Of a DNA stretch of 64,000 bases, positions 1-11,274 are shown one piece after another. Source of the DNA: CAVZOY01 sp963777095 (GTDB lineage Bacteria > Actinomycetota > Actinomycetes > Mycobacteriales > Geodermatophilaceae); contig CAVZOY010000006.1 in the NCBI GenBank assembly GCA_963777095.1, positions 1-64,000 of the forward strand, read 5' to 3'. The number at the start of each line of letters is the position of its first letter. Positions within the stretch are counted from its first letter, which is position 1. The notes below the pieces were generated by a model, which had not been told where the DNA came from, made no database searches, and saw only the letters and a program-made list of their open reading frames with translations. A program made the position numbers and the translations under genes.

Positions 1-914
1 CACTCCGTCGTCCCCCCGGTCTCGTCGGCCAGGGCGAGGTAGGCCTCGGCCAACGTCGTGGGGACGACGGCCAGCTCGTGCACCGGGACGTCGTTGGCGA
101 AGGCGACGTCGCCGACCTGGTCGGCGTCCAGCCCCTCGATGCGCAGCGCACCGTCGACCTCCAGGGCCACCTCGGCGCCGTGGTCGCGCAGCGCCGCGGC
201 CAGGATCGGCGCGCGCGGCGAGCGCACCCGGATGGCGGCGCCGGCACCGAGCATGTCGGCGACCGGCACGTCGGCCAGCAGCCTGCCACGGTCGAGCACC
301 AGCAGGTGGTCGGCCGTGTCCTCCAGGCCGCTGGACGGGTGCCCGGACACCAGCACGGTGCGGCCCTCGTCGGCGAAGTCACGCAGCAGCTCCCGCACCA
401 GCCGGACGCCCCCGGGACCGAGGCCGGTCAGGGGCTCGTCGAGCAGCAGCACCTCCGGATCCCCGAGCATCGCGACGGCCAGGCCCAGCCGTCGGCCGCC
501 GGCGTAGGGCAGGGTGCGCACCCGCTCGTGCGCGACCGAGCCCAGACCCACCAGCTCGATCACCTCGTGGACCCTCCGGGCCGGCAGCCCGTTGCTCTGC
601 GCCAGCGCGCGCAGGTGTTGGTAGGCGGTGCGGTGCGGGCGCCCGACGCCGTCCCCCACCAGGGCGCCGACCTGGCGCAGCGGGCGGGCCAACTGCCGGT
701 AGCGGCGGCCGAGCACGATCGCCGAGCCCGACGTGGGCCGGGTCAGGCCGAGGATGCAGCGCAGGATCGTCGTCCGACCGGAGCCGTCGGGGCCGAGCAG
801 GCCGGTCACCCGGCCGGGGCGCACCGAGGCGGTGACGGCGTCGACGGCGACGTGCGACCCGAACCGCTTGGTCAACCCGTCGAGCACGATCACCGGCACA
901 GCATCGCGGTCCAC
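1..914 (-). CDS. ABC transporter ATP-binding protein (3' end cut by window edge)
   Basis: This is the nucleotide-binding subunit of an ABC exporter, probably of the CcmA/DrrA-like class that drives a separate permease. 304 codons are visible, and the reading frame leaves the window at base 2 just after Glu, possibly at a TGA. Walker B (VLLLDEP), a D-loop and the switch histidine (VLVSGH) are normal. Two motifs are odd: the P-loop reads GPDGSGRTT, with Arg instead of the catalytic Lys, and the signature is PYAGGRRLG instead of LSGGQ. The GTG start at 914 is chosen as the furthest upstream start that fits; GTG at 899 is an alternative. No clear ribosome site is seen. The partner permease is not in the window. 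Confidence 0.85.
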   Translation of the reverse strand, partial: MDRDAVPVIVLDGLTKRFGSHVAVDAVTASVRPGRVTGLLGPDGSGRTTILRCILGLTRPTSGSAIVLGRRYRQLARPLRQVGALVGDGVGRPHRTAYQHLRALAQSNGLPARRVHEVIELVGLGSVAHERVRTLPYAGGRRLGLAVAMLGDPEVLLLDEPLTGLGPGGVRLVRELLRDFADEGRTVLVSGHPSSGLEDTADHLLVLDRGRLLADVPVADMLGAGAAIRVRSPRAPILAAALRDHGAEVALEVDGALRIEGLDADQVGDVAFANDVPVHELAVVPTTLAEAYLALADETGGTTE

Positions 915-1189
915 GCTCGCGGAGGGCGACAGGCGGGGCGGAAAACCGGCACCGCGTCGCGTCATCGGACGACGTCCGCCCCTCCCGTTCCCCGTGCCGG
1001 GCGGGATACCCTGCCGGACGGCGGACCCCACGCCACACCCTCTGACCGGTCGCCCACGCCGCCGGCTCCGCGAGGGCAGAGGGGATCGATGTCCTCGGGG
1101 GAGTCCTCGACAGGTGCTCGTCCTCGTCCGCGGGCGGGTCCGCACGACGCGTGGGGTCGCGGGACCCGTGCCGCCCGAGGGAGCCCGAC

Positions 1190-2480
1190 GTGACCACCCA
1201 GAAGCACCTCAAGGCCGCCGTCCGCGCGCGCATGGCCCGGACCGGCGAGCGGTACACCACCGCCCGCCGGCACGTCGCCGGCGCAACCGCTCCCGTCCCC
1301 GCGGGGGTCGTGCCGGGATACCGCGAGTTCGGTGGCGGAGTCCACCACGACAGCGCACTGCTGACCCACCTGCTCGACGCGGCCGGCGTCCGCACCGAGC
1401 GCCGGGGCGCCGCTCGCCGAGCCGCTCGTCGCCGGGCTCGCCGGCGGCATCGGCTTCATGTACTTCACGTTCGAGTACGCCGGGTCCGCGCCGACCATGA
1501 CGATCGTCGCGCGGAGTCACCCGCGCCCGTTCCTGACCGGCGCGCTGGAGCGGGCCGGCGTTCCGCACCGCACCGCGCAGACCTCGAGCGCCGCCAAGGC
1601 CGCCCGCGACCTCGACACCGTCCTCGACGAGGGGCGCGCCGTCGTGTGCACGGTGGACCGCGGCGGTCTGCCCTACCACGCCCGGCCGGCCGAGTACGTC
1701 GGCGCCGAGCCGTACGACGTGGGCGTCGTCGGACGGCGCGCGGGCTCGGTCCTGCTGGACGACGAGTGCCTCGAGCCGGTCGCGATCCCGGCGGCCGCGT
1801 TCGCCGCGGCGCGGGCGGCCCACCGCCAGACCCGGCACCGGATGCTCGACGTGGTGCCCGGCGGCGGCCCGGTCGACGCAGCCGCGGCCGCCCGTGCGGC
1901 GATCGCCGGAACCGTGCACGACCTGGTCGAGGACGTGATGCCGAACCGGTTCGCCGGCAACTTCGGCCTGCGCGGGATGGCGAAGTGGGCCGACGCCGTG
2001 GCCGACCGGCGCGGACGCAAGGGCTGGTCGCGACTCTTCGACAGCGGCCCGGCGTTCGGCTCGGCCATGCGGCGCCTGCACGACTGCCTCACCACCGAGT
2101 ACTCGTCCCCCGGCGCGATGCGGCCGCTGTACGCCGACTTCCTGCGCGAGGTCGCTCCGCTGGCCGGCGGCGCGGCGGGCGAGGCGGCCGACGGGTACGA
2201 GACCGCCGGCGCGCTGTGGGCGGAGGTGGCCGGGATCGCGGTCGAGGGTCCGATGGCCCGGTACCGGGAGCTGGCCGAGCGACGGACCGAACTGCTGATG
2301 GAGCGCGGGGCCGAGGCGACCGACGAGCTGCGCGCGGTGGCCGAGGAGCAGGAGCGGGTCGTCGCGGCGGTCGACCTCGACGCCGCGGACCGGAACGCGG
2401 TGCTCGACCGCATCGCCGGTCTGGCCGAACGGCTGGGAACCGTCGAGCGGGAGGCGTGCGCGGCCCTCGCCGCGGTCTGA
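1190..2480 (+). pseudogene. BtrH-type N-terminal domain protein (DUF4872-like), one frameshift
   Basis: The protein resembles BtrH/DUF4872 family proteins, named after the butirosin acyltransferase BtrH; the substrate here is unknown. The GTG start follows a good ribosome site (GAGGGAG at about 1178-1184), and the N-terminus MTTQKHLKAAVRARMARTG begins a basic helical segment. The frame ends prematurely near 1405, and the continuation (APLAEPLVAGLAGGIGFMYF...) is found in a second frame running to 2480. The total length is one base more than a multiple of three, so one extra base in the G/C-rich stretch around 1400-1412 explains it. The C-terminal two thirds are intact, with a long helical tail. 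It is either a recent inactivation or a sequencing error. Confidence 0.7.
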
Positions 2481-2485
2481 CGACA

Positions 2486-2530
2486 GGCGGAGTGGATCTG
2501 TGGGCGTCACACCCACAGATCCACTCCGCC
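2486..2530. terminator. Bidirectional terminator, perfect 19-bp stem
   Basis: Bases 2486-2504 and 2512-2530 are perfect reverse complements (19 bp, GGCGGAGTGG... / ...CCACTCCGCC) with a 7-base loop. The structure lies between the convergent stop codons at 2480 (+) and 2535 (-), the expected place for a shared intrinsic terminator. There is no T-run, as is common in high-GC actinobacteria. Confidence 0.8.
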
Positions 2531-2534
2531 CAGG

Positions 2535-3269
2535 TCAGGCCGTGGGGCCGAACCGCTCGATCCGGACGGCGGTCGGCGCGAAGCCCAGTTGCTGCAGCAG
2601 CAGCTGGCTCAGCGCCTCCGCGAAGGACGCCGATCCGCACACGTACGCCGTCTGCCCCGGCTCCCACAGCGGGATCAGCTCGTCACCGCCGAGCCGGCCG
2701 GCCGGGCGGATGCCGCGCGGCTCGCGACTGAGCGCCACCAGTGCCCCGGCCTCGGCCAGCTCGTCGGCGTAGGGCAGCTCGGCCCAGGTGCGCGCCGCCA
2801 CGGCGACCCGCAGCAGCTCGGTGCGGCCGAGGTCGCGTGCGGTGCGCAGCATCGAGACCAGCGGGACGACGCCGGTCCCCCCGCCGACCAGCAGCGCCGG
2901 CATCGCGCCGTCCCAGACGAACCAGCCGCCGATCGGCCCGCGTACCTCGAACTCGTCGCCGGGCTCGGCGACGTCGGCGAGGTAGCCCGACACCTCGCCG
3001 CCCTCGAGCCGCTCGACGAACAGCTCCGCCAGCGGGTCCGACGGCGGGGAGGCGATCGAGTACGACCGCTGGGCGGTGTAGCCGTCCGGCGCGGTCAGCC
3101 GGACGACGTAGTGCTGGCCGGGCATGTGGTCGATGCGGTCGGCGACGTCCAGCCGCAGCCGGACGCCGTGCGGCACCGGGCGGTCGACCGAGACCACCCG
3201 CGCGGTCCGCCAGCCACCGCGAGGCGCCTCCGGCCCGCCGGCACCCAGCGCGGCGGCCGGCTCAGTCAC
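2535..3269 (-). CDS. FAD/NAD(P)-binding oxidoreductase (ferredoxin reductase-like)
   Basis: A 244-residue flavin reductase with the FNR fold and no fused ferredoxin domain. The FAD-binding motif RSYSIAS lies near residue 70, the nucleotide-binding loop GGGTGVVPL near residue 127 and the C-terminal YVCGSASF motif near residue 210. Its start overlaps the end of the upstream molybdopterin oxidoreductase gene by 8 bp, so the two are translationally coupled. By inference it feeds electrons to, or accepts them from, the molybdoenzyme. Such pairs are common in actinobacteria, but the physiological substrate is unknown. Confidence 0.9.
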   Translation of the reverse strand: MTEPAAALGAGGPEAPRGGWRTARVVSVDRPVPHGVRLRLDVADRIDHMPGQHYVVRLTAPDGYTAQRSYSIASPPSDPLAELFVERLEGGEVSGYLADVAEPGDEFEVRGPIGGWFVWDGAMPALLVGGGTGVVPLVSMLRTARDLGRTELLRVAVAARTWAELPYADELAEAGALVALSREPRGIRPAGRLGGDELIPLWEPGQTAYVCGSASFAEALSQLLLQQLGFAPTAVRIERFGPTA

Positions 3270-3867
3270 CCTGGTACCGCTGCTCGCGCCAGGGATCCCC
3301 GAGGTCGTGGTAGCCGTTGGCCTCCCAGAACCCCGGGCTGTCCCGCGCGCGCAGCGTGATCTTGGAGATCCACTTGGCGCTCTTCCAGAAGTAGAGGTGC
3401 GGCACCAGCATGCGCACCGGGCCGCCGTGCTCGACCGGCAGCGGCCGCCCGTCGAAGTCCCAGACGATCCAGGCCTTGCCGCCGGTGACGTCGGCCAGCG
3501 GGAGGTTGGTCGTGTAGCCGGTGCGCGACGTCGCCATGACGAACCGCGCGTCGGAGGTCGGTCGAGCGGCCTCCAGCAGCGTGTCGACGCTGACGCCGGT
3601 GAACCGGGTGTCGAACTTCGACCAGGTGGTCACGCAGTGGATGTCGCCGCGGTACTCGGAGCCCGGCAGCGCGTGCGCCTCGTCCCAGCTCCAGGTCGTC
3701 GGCTGCTCGACCAGGCCGTCGACGGTGATGCTCCACGTCTCGGGAGTGATCCTCGGCGTCGGCTCGGCGGTGAGCACCGGCCAGTCCCGGCCGACGTCGT
3801 ACTGCCCGGGGGGCAGTCGCGGATCGCGCTGCCGTCTGCCGAGGAATCCGCGGGTCGGTCCGGGCAC
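3262..3867 (-). CDS. Sulfite oxidase-like molybdopterin-dependent oxidoreductase
   Basis: A 201-residue protein of the sulfite oxidase / MsrP (YedY) molybdopterin family. Cys78 in the motif DIHCVTTWSKFD is the expected thiolate ligand of molybdenum. The GGPVRMLVPHLYFWKSAKW segment matches the cofactor-binding region. There is no signal peptide or heme domain, so this is a compact catalytic module, probably cytoplasmic. It is first in a two-gene operon with the FAD reductase. The true substrate (sulfite, a sulfoxide or other) cannot be read from the sequence. Confidence 0.9.
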   Translation of the reverse strand: MPGPTRGFLGRRQRDPRLPPGQYDVGRDWPVLTAEPTPRITPETWSITVDGLVEQPTTWSWDEAHALPGSEYRGDIHCVTTWSKFDTRFTGVSVDTLLEAARPTSDARFVMATSRTGYTTNLPLADVTGGKAWIVWDFDGRPLPVEHGGPVRMLVPHLYFWKSAKWISKITLRARDSPGFWEANGYHDLGDPWREQRYQGD

Positions 3868-3957
3868 CAGCGCCTCCCAGGTGAGGGGACCCTTACGAGA
3901 GCGGCGTCACGCCGGGCCAACGTGGCCCCGACCACCTCGTGGTCCTACCTTGACTAC

Positions 3958-4668
3958 GTGGCGACCGTGACGCGACCGGCCCAGCGTAGGGCCCCGAAGA
4001 CCGGGCGAGCGAGCTCGTCGGTCTTCAAGAAGGCAGTGATGGCGGTCAGCGGCATCATCTTGGTGCTGTACCTGATCGTGCACATGATCGGGAACGTGAA
4101 GGCCTTCGCCGGAGCGGAGTCCTTCAACTCCTATTCCGAGTGGATCAGGACGGTCGGCGAGCCGGCGGTCCCGGCCCAGACCGTGCTCTGGATCGTCCGC
4201 CTGGTCCTGCTCGCGGCGGTGTTCGCGCACATGTGGGCCGCGTTCTCGCTGTGGAAGCAGGCACGGGCCGCGCGGCCCGTGCCGTACGTCACGAAGAAGC
4301 GGGTCCAGCAGAGCTATGCGTCGAAGACGCTGCGCTGGGGCGGCGTGATCATCGCCCTCTTCATCGTCTACCACATCCTCGACCTCACGACCGGCACGGT
4401 GAACCCGGACGGCGCGGACACCACGCCCTACGACCGGCTGGTCGCCAGCTTCACCAACCCGTTCGTCACGGCGTTCTACGTCGTCGCCCTCCTCCTGCTG
4501 GGCATGCACCTGCGGCACGGGCTGTGGAGCGCGGCGCAGACCCTGGGTCAGAGCAACAAGCGGCGCGAGCGGGCCCTCAACCTGTTCGCCACGGCGTTCG
4601 CGGTCGTCCTCATCGGAGGCTTCCTGCTGATCCCGTTCTCCGTCCTCTTCGGCGTCATCGAGAACTGA
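3958..4668 (+). CDS. sdhC: Succinate dehydrogenase cytochrome b subunit
   Basis: The membrane anchor of succinate dehydrogenase, carrying heme b and the quinone site. It has 236 residues and about five hydrophobic segments, the fused type found with SdhA/SdhB of the Bacillus/actinobacterial class. The first segment contains the heme-ligand candidate His in LIVHMIGN; a second His-containing helix is VYHILDL and a third is LGMHLRHGLW. The GTG start at 3958 has no Shine-Dalgarno sequence but sits 7 bases after TACCTT (3946-3951), which suggests a leaderless transcript. It is the first gene of sdhC-sdhA-sdhB. Confidence 0.93.
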   Translation: MATVTRPAQRRAPKTGRASSSVFKKAVMAVSGIILVLYLIVHMIGNVKAFAGAESFNSYSEWIRTVGEPAVPAQTVLWIVRLVLLAAVFAHMWAAFSLWKQARAARPVPYVTKKRVQQSYASKTLRWGGVIIALFIVYHILDLTTGTVNPDGADTTPYDRLVASFTNPFVTAFYVVALLLLGMHLRHGLWSAAQTLGQSNKRRERALNLFATAFAVVLIGGFLLIPFSVLFGVIEN

Positions 4669-4684
4669 GCCAGGAGCCCCTGAC

Positions 4685-6631
<1,947 letters not shown>

Positions 6632-6668
6632 CGATGCAGCCACACGTGACGACCCAGCGGAGCAATTC

Positions 6669-7475
6669 GTGACCAGCACGCAGTCCCGGTCCCGCACCGA
6701 CGCCCCGGAGGCGCGCGGCATGCGTCTGACCCTCCGGGTCTGGCGGCAGAAGGACGCCTCCGTCAAGGGACGGATGGTGACCTACCAGCTCGCCGACATC
6801 TCCCCCGACATGTCGTTCCTGGAGATGCTCGACGTCCTCAACGAGCAGCTGATCCTGGACGGCGAGGAGCCCGTCGCATTCGACCACGACTGCCGCGAGG
6901 GCATCTGCGGCAGCTGCGGTCTGATGATCAACGGCATCGCGCACGGGCCGCAGCAGACCACCACCTGCCAGCTGCACATGCGCACGTTCAAGGACGGCGA
7001 CTCGATCGACATCGAGCCGTGGCGGTCGGGCGCGTTCCCGGTCATCAAGGACCTCGTCGTCGACCGCACGGCGTTCGACCGGATCATCGCCTCGGGCGGG
7101 TACATCAGCGCCCCGACCGGCACCGCGCCGGACGCGCACGCGGTGCCGGTGTCCAAGGTCAACGCCGACGCCGCCTTCGACGCGGCCACGTGCATCGGCT
7201 GCGGCGCCTGCGTCGCGGCCTGCCCCAACGGCTCGGCGATGCTGTTCACCGCCGCCAAGGTCACCCACCTCGGCCTGCTGCCGCAGGGTCAGCCCGAGCG
7301 CGACTCCCGGGTGGTCACCATGGTGGCGCAGCAGGACGCCGAGGGCTTCGGCGGTTGCACCAACATCGGCGAGTGCTCCGCGGTCTGCCCCAAGGGCATC
7401 TCGATGGAGACGATCTCGCGGCTCAACCACGACCTGCTCGGCGCGCTGCGTGCCGGTGGAGCGCCCAAGGCCTGA
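6669..7475 (+). CDS. sdhB: Succinate dehydrogenase iron-sulfur subunit
   Basis: Transfers electrons from SdhA to the membrane quinone site. It has 268 residues. The N-terminal plant-type ferredoxin domain has the CREGICGSCG motif and a later Cys for the [2Fe-2S] centre. The C-terminal domain has CIGCGACVAACP and CTNIGECSAVCP for the [4Fe-4S] and [3Fe-4S] centres. The GTG start is preceded by GGAG (6659-6662) and follows sdhA by 37 bases. It is the last gene of the operon, closed by the long hairpin at 7481-7536. Confidence 0.96.
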   Translation: MTSTQSRSRTDAPEARGMRLTLRVWRQKDASVKGRMVTYQLADISPDMSFLEMLDVLNEQLILDGEEPVAFDHDCREGICGSCGLMINGIAHGPQQTTTCQLHMRTFKDGDSIDIEPWRSGAFPVIKDLVVDRTAFDRIIASGGYISAPTGTAPDAHAVPVSKVNADAAFDAATCIGCGACVAACPNGSAMLFTAAKVTHLGLLPQGQPERDSRVVTMVAQQDAEGFGGCTNIGECSAVCPKGISMETISRLNHDLLGALRAGGAPKA

Positions 7476-7480
7476 CGCCC

Positions 7481-7536
7481 GTCCACAACGACGAAGGCCC
7501 CTCCGCAGCTGCGGAGGGGCCTTCGTCGTTGTGGAC
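7481..7536. terminator. Terminator: 56-base perfect palindrome
   Basis: Bases 7481-7508 and 7509-7536 are exact reverse complements (28 bp, no unpaired loop), with GGCCCCTCCGCAG at the centre-left. It lies between the convergent ends of sdhB (7475) and the secreted protein gene (7542), so it can terminate both. It is exceptionally long and perfect for an intrinsic terminator. Confidence 0.85.
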
Positions 7537-7541
7537 CTGGG

Positions 7542-8015
7542 TCACGCGGTCAGGGCGTCGCACACCCGCTGGAGATCCGACGCGTCCCAGTCCTTCGGCT
7601 CGAGGATCGCCTCTTCGGTCTCCAGGTCGATCTTGAGCACGCCTCTGAAGCCGAACGGAACCCGCCCGATGATGCTGAGGATCAGGCTCCCGTCCGGTGT
7701 CTGGCGGAGCAAGTCGGCGCCGACGTCGCGGAGGCGAATGCTGTTGTCCCCGGCCTGGAACGTCAACGAGAGGTTGACCGTGTTGAGTTCCAGTGCCCCG
7801 GTCCCCGAGTCCTCGAAGGCCCGGGTGATGACGGTCCCGGAAACCGTGGTGGTCACCTCCGGTACACCGCACGCCGCGGCCAGTTCCACATCATCGAATG
7901 TGTCGTCGACGGTGATCCGCTCGAACACCGGCTGAGCGGCCACCGCCGGAGCGGTGGCGCTCACGACGCCGAGGAAGAGAGCGGCGGCCAGTGCGGTGCG
8001 GCGTCCAGATGTCAT
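7542..8015 (-). CDS. Small secreted protein of unknown function
   Basis: A 157-residue protein with a clear signal peptide: a basic start MTSGRRT, a hydrophobic core and a likely cleavage after AVAA (about residue 27). The mature part is about 130 residues, with one Cys near the N-terminus (AAACGVPE) and one near the C-terminus (LQRVCDALT), probably disulfide-bonded. The ATG at 8015 is preceded by a GGGG-rich ribosome site. I do not recognise a family. Confidence 0.75.
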   Translation of the reverse strand: MTSGRRTALAAALFLGVVSATAPAVAAQPVFERITVDDTFDDVELAAACGVPEVTTTVSGTVITRAFEDSGTGALELNTVNLSLTFQAGDNSIRLRDVGADLLRQTPDGSLILSIIGRVPFGFRGVLKIDLETEEAILEPKDWDASDLQRVCDALTA

Positions 8016-8198
8016 GGCAAGTCCCCAAGTGAGGTGCGCGGAACCCCCGTGACGCGCCGGGGACCCTGTCCGGGGACGGATGTCGTGGTCAACGACCACC
8101 ACCCCGCCGTCGACGCCCGCGAATCGACGGGCGGCGCGTCCTCCTCGACCGTGTCGGTCCGGCTTCCCCCGGTGAGCCCCGACTCCTAGCCTGCGGCC

Positions 8199-8594
8199 AT
8201 GGCGACCTGGGACGACGTGGCGCAGATCTGCCTCGCGCTGCCGGAGACGACGGAGTCGACCTCCTACGGCGGCCGGGCCTGGAAGGTGCACGGCAAGGGG
8301 TTCGTCTGGGAGCGGCCGCTGCGCCGGCGCGACCTCGACGAGCTCGGCGACGCCGCGCCGGCGGGACCGGTGCTCGGCGCCACCGTTCCGGACGAGGGCG
8401 CCAAGCGGGCGCTGATCTCGGAGCAGCCCGACGTCTACTTCACGACCAGCCACTTCGACGGCTACGCCGCCGTCCTGGTCCGGCTCGAGGCGATCGACGA
8501 GCAGTCGTTGGTCGAGCTGGCCGGTGAGGCGTGGGCCTGCCGGGCACCGCGCCGCCTCCTGGCCCAGGAGAAGGACCGTCCCCCGAACGGGTGA
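8199..8594 (+). CDS. MmcQ/YjbR family protein
   Basis: A 131-residue protein of the MmcQ/YjbR (CyaY-like fold) family, small cytoplasmic proteins with proposed DNA-binding function but no established role. The start MATWDDVAQICLALPET and the core SYGGRAWKVHGKGFVWERP are typical, as is the C-terminal DGYAAVLVRLEAI segment. The gene stands alone before the GGDEF-EAL gene. Confidence 0.85.
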   Translation: MATWDDVAQICLALPETTESTSYGGRAWKVHGKGFVWERPLRRRDLDELGDAAPAGPVLGATVPDEGAKRALISEQPDVYFTTSHFDGYAAVLVRLEAIDEQSLVELAGEAWACRAPRRLLAQEKDRPPNG

Positions 8595-8688
8595 CGGCGA
8601 CCCCGCGCACCCTATCGACGCAGCGTGATATGGGCGTTACTCAACGTGGAGTCCCACGGCCGGGACCCATGTCGGGGAAGGGGGAACC

Positions 8689-11238
8689 TTGGCTGCATCG
8701 ACCGTCGTCGTCCCTCCGTTGCTGCGCCGTCCCTCGCGCCAGACGCTCACCGCCCTCGGGCTGACCGCCGCGCTGCTGGTGGTCGGCATGGCCACCGCGC
8801 ACCCGTTCCTGGACGCCGCGCCGTACCTCGACTCCCCCGTGCTGTCCTGGTGGGCGCTGGCGCTCCTGTTCACCCTGGCCGAGACGTCGGTCACCTACGT
8901 GCAGGAGAAGCGCGAGGCGCACACGGCGTCGCTGTCCGAGGTTCCGCTCACCCTCGGTCTCTTCCTCGCCGCCCCGGTGGCCCTCCTGGTCGGCCGCGTC
9001 CTCGGTCTCGCCCTGCTGACGGTGGTCAAGCGGCGCACCCCGCCGCTGAAGACGACGTTCAACCTCGCGCTCATGGTCGGCGAGACCGGCGTCGCCGTCG
9101 CCGTCTTCGCGACGATCACCACCCTGGCCGACGGGCTGGGCCCGATGTCCTGGATCGCCGCGCTGGTCGCCGCTTTCGCCGGCAACGTCCTCGGCGGCGT
9201 CGCCATCCACACGGTCATCGCGGCGTACGAGGGCGGCTCCGGCCTGCGCGGCATGGCGCTGCGGGCCGCCCGCGGCCAGGTGACGACGCCCATCGGCGTC
9301 GTCGTCGGCCTGATCGGGGTCACCAGCCTCGCCCAGTCGGTGCAGAGCCTGTGGCTGCTGCTCGGCCTCGGCGTCCTCGTGCTGGTCGGGTACCGGGCGT
9401 ACGGCGGCCTGCTCGACCGGCACCGCAACCTCGAACGGCTCTACGGCTTCAGCCGCACGCTCAGCAGCACCCCGGACCTGGACGGCGTGATGACCCACGT
9501 GCTCGAGGAGGCACGAGGGCTGCTGCACGCCGAGCGCGCCTCGGCCGCGTTCGTCGACCCCGAGGGCGGGATCATCGCCCGTGTCCGCCTCGTCGGCGAC
9601 GAGGTCACCCGCTCGGAGCAGCCCGCGACGGCGAGCGACCGCTGGCTGCTCGCGCAGGTCATCGACGCGGAGACCCCCGTGCTGCTCCCGCGGACGGCGC
9701 GGGGCGAGGCCCGTCGCTGGCTGGACGGCTACGGGTTCCGCGACGCGATCGTCGTCCCGCTGCGCGGCGGATCCGACGCCATCGGCGCGCTCGTGGTCGC
9801 GGACCGGCTCGGCGACGTCCGCACGTTCGAGACGCCCGACCTGCAGCTGCTCGAGACGATCGCCAACCACGCCGGCGTCGCGCTGCAGAACGGCCGGCTG
9901 GTCGACAAGCTGCGGCACGAGGCGCTGCACGACGCGCTCACCGAGCTGCCCAACCGGGTCAACCTGCAGCGGCGGCTGACGGCCGCCCTGGAGGAGGTCG
10001 CGGACGGCCGCAGCCCCGGGGCGGCCGTGATGATCCTCGACCTCGACGACTTCAAGGAGGTCAACGAGACCCTCGGCCACCAGCAGGGCGACCTCCTGCT
10101 CACCGAGGTGGGCGCCCGCCTGACCGGCGCCATCGGTGCCCTGGGCACCGTGGCGCGGCTCGGCGGCGACGAATTCGCCGTCCTGCTCACCGGCACCGCC
10201 GACGAGGAGCGCGCCGTCCTGGTCGGCCGGCGCATCCTGCGGGCCCTGGAGCAGCCGATCGTGCTCGACGGGCTGGAGGTCGAGGTCGGCGGTTCGCTCG
10301 GCATCGCCCTGGCCCCGACGCACGCGACCGACGCCGCGGCGCTGCTCAAGCGGGCCGACATGGCCATGTACGACGCCAAGACCACGGCCCGCCGGCTGCG
10401 CGTCTTCGATCCCGAGCTGGACACCGACAACCCGCGCCGGCTGACCCTCGTCTCCGAGCTGCGCACCGCGCTGGAGCAGGGCGAGGTCGTCGTCCACGTG
10501 CAGCCGCAGACCCGGCTCGGTTCCGGCGAGGTGTCGGGGGTCGAGGCGCTGGCGCGCTGGCGGCACCCCACCCTGGGCGACATCCCGCCGGACGAGTTCA
10601 TCCCCGTGGCCGAGCGCAGCGGTCTGATCGGGCCGCTCACCACCCGGGTGCTGGACGCCACGCTGGCCGGCTGGGCGCAGTGGCGGGCCGCCGGTCACGA
10701 TCTCGGCATCGCCGTGAACCTCTCGGCGCGCAGCCTGCACGACCCCGACCTGGTCGAGGAGGTGGGCCGGCTGCTGCGGCGGCACGGCGTGCCGGCGTCC
10801 CGGCTGACCCTCGAGGTCACCGAGAGCGCGGTCATGGCCGATCCGACGCGGGCCGTGGCGCTGCTGCACCAGCTGCGCGACCTCGGCGTCCGGCTGTCCG
10901 TCGACGACTTCGGCACCGGCTACTCGTCGCTGTCCTACCTCAAGCGGCTGCCCGTCCACGAGGTCAAGATCGACCGCAGCTTCGTGACGTCGCTGGGCAG
11001 CGACGCCGAGGACCTGCCCATCGTGCGGGCGATCGTCGACCTCGGCCGGCACATGGGGCTCGAGGTCGTCGCCGAGGGCGTCGAGGACGCCTCGACCATG
11101 GAACTGCTGGACTCGATCGGCTGCGACCTGGCGCAGGGCTGGCACCTGGGCCGGCCCATGCCGCTGGACGGCCTGCTGCCGTGGCTGCACGGGCGGGCTC
11201 AGTCCGGCCGCGGCCGCGGCCCGTTGCGCGCGGTCTGA
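8689..11238 (+). CDS. Membrane GAF-GGDEF-EAL protein (c-di-GMP synthesis and breakdown)
   Basis: An 849-residue bifunctional cyclic di-GMP enzyme. About 230 N-terminal residues form several membrane segments, followed by a GAF-type sensor region (about 240-390), a GGDEF domain (about 415-570) and an EAL domain (about 590-840). The diguanylate cyclase motif is canonical (RLGGDEF, GGDEF at 492-496). The EAL side keeps EALARW (E619), NLSARS, LEVTES, DDFGTGYSS, KIDRSF and VAEGVE, so both activities may be retained. The start is TTG behind a strong AAGGGGG site. A PilZ receptor gene lies 2.6 kb downstream. Confidence 0.95.
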   Translation: MAASTVVVPPLLRRPSRQTLTALGLTAALLVVGMATAHPFLDAAPYLDSPVLSWWALALLFTLAETSVTYVQEKREAHTASLSEVPLTLGLFLAAPVALLVGRVLGLALLTVVKRRTPPLKTTFNLALMVGETGVAVAVFATITTLADGLGPMSWIAALVAAFAGNVLGGVAIHTVIAAYEGGSGLRGMALRAARGQVTTPIGVVVGLIGVTSLAQSVQSLWLLLGLGVLVLVGYRAYGGLLDRHRNLERLYGFSRTLSSTPDLDGVMTHVLEEARGLLHAERASAAFVDPEGGIIARVRLVGDEVTRSEQPATASDRWLLAQVIDAETPVLLPRTARGEARRWLDGYGFRDAIVVPLRGGSDAIGALVVADRLGDVRTFETPDLQLLETIANHAGVALQNGRLVDKLRHEALHDALTELPNRVNLQRRLTAALEEVADGRSPGAAVMILDLDDFKEVNETLGHQQGDLLLTEVGARLTGAIGALGTVARLGGDEFAVLLTGTADEERAVLVGRRILRALEQPIVLDGLEVEVGGSLGIALAPTHATDAAALLKRADMAMYDAKTTARRLRVFDPELDTDNPRRLTLVSELRTALEQGEVVVHVQPQTRLGSGEVSGVEALARWRHPTLGDIPPDEFIPVAERSGLIGPLTTRVLDATLAGWAQWRAAGHDLGIAVNLSARSLHDPDLVEEVGRLLRRHGVPASRLTLEVTESAVMADPTRAVALLHQLRDLGVRLSVDDFGTGYSSLSYLKRLPVHEVKIDRSFVTSLGSDAEDLPIVRAIVDLGRHMGLEVVAEGVEDASTMELLDSIGCDLAQGWHLGRPMPLDGLLPWLHGRAQSGRGRGPLRAV

Positions 11239-11274
11239 GGCGCGCCCCGGACCGTCAGCCGCGGGGAAGCGGGA

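Noticed and set aside
58..1193. Long open frames on the plus strand opposite the ABC ATPase
   Set aside because: The protein composition is Arg/Pro/Gly/His-rich without any family pattern, and the minus strand encodes clear ABC ATPase motifs. They are antisense shadows of high-GC coding DNA.
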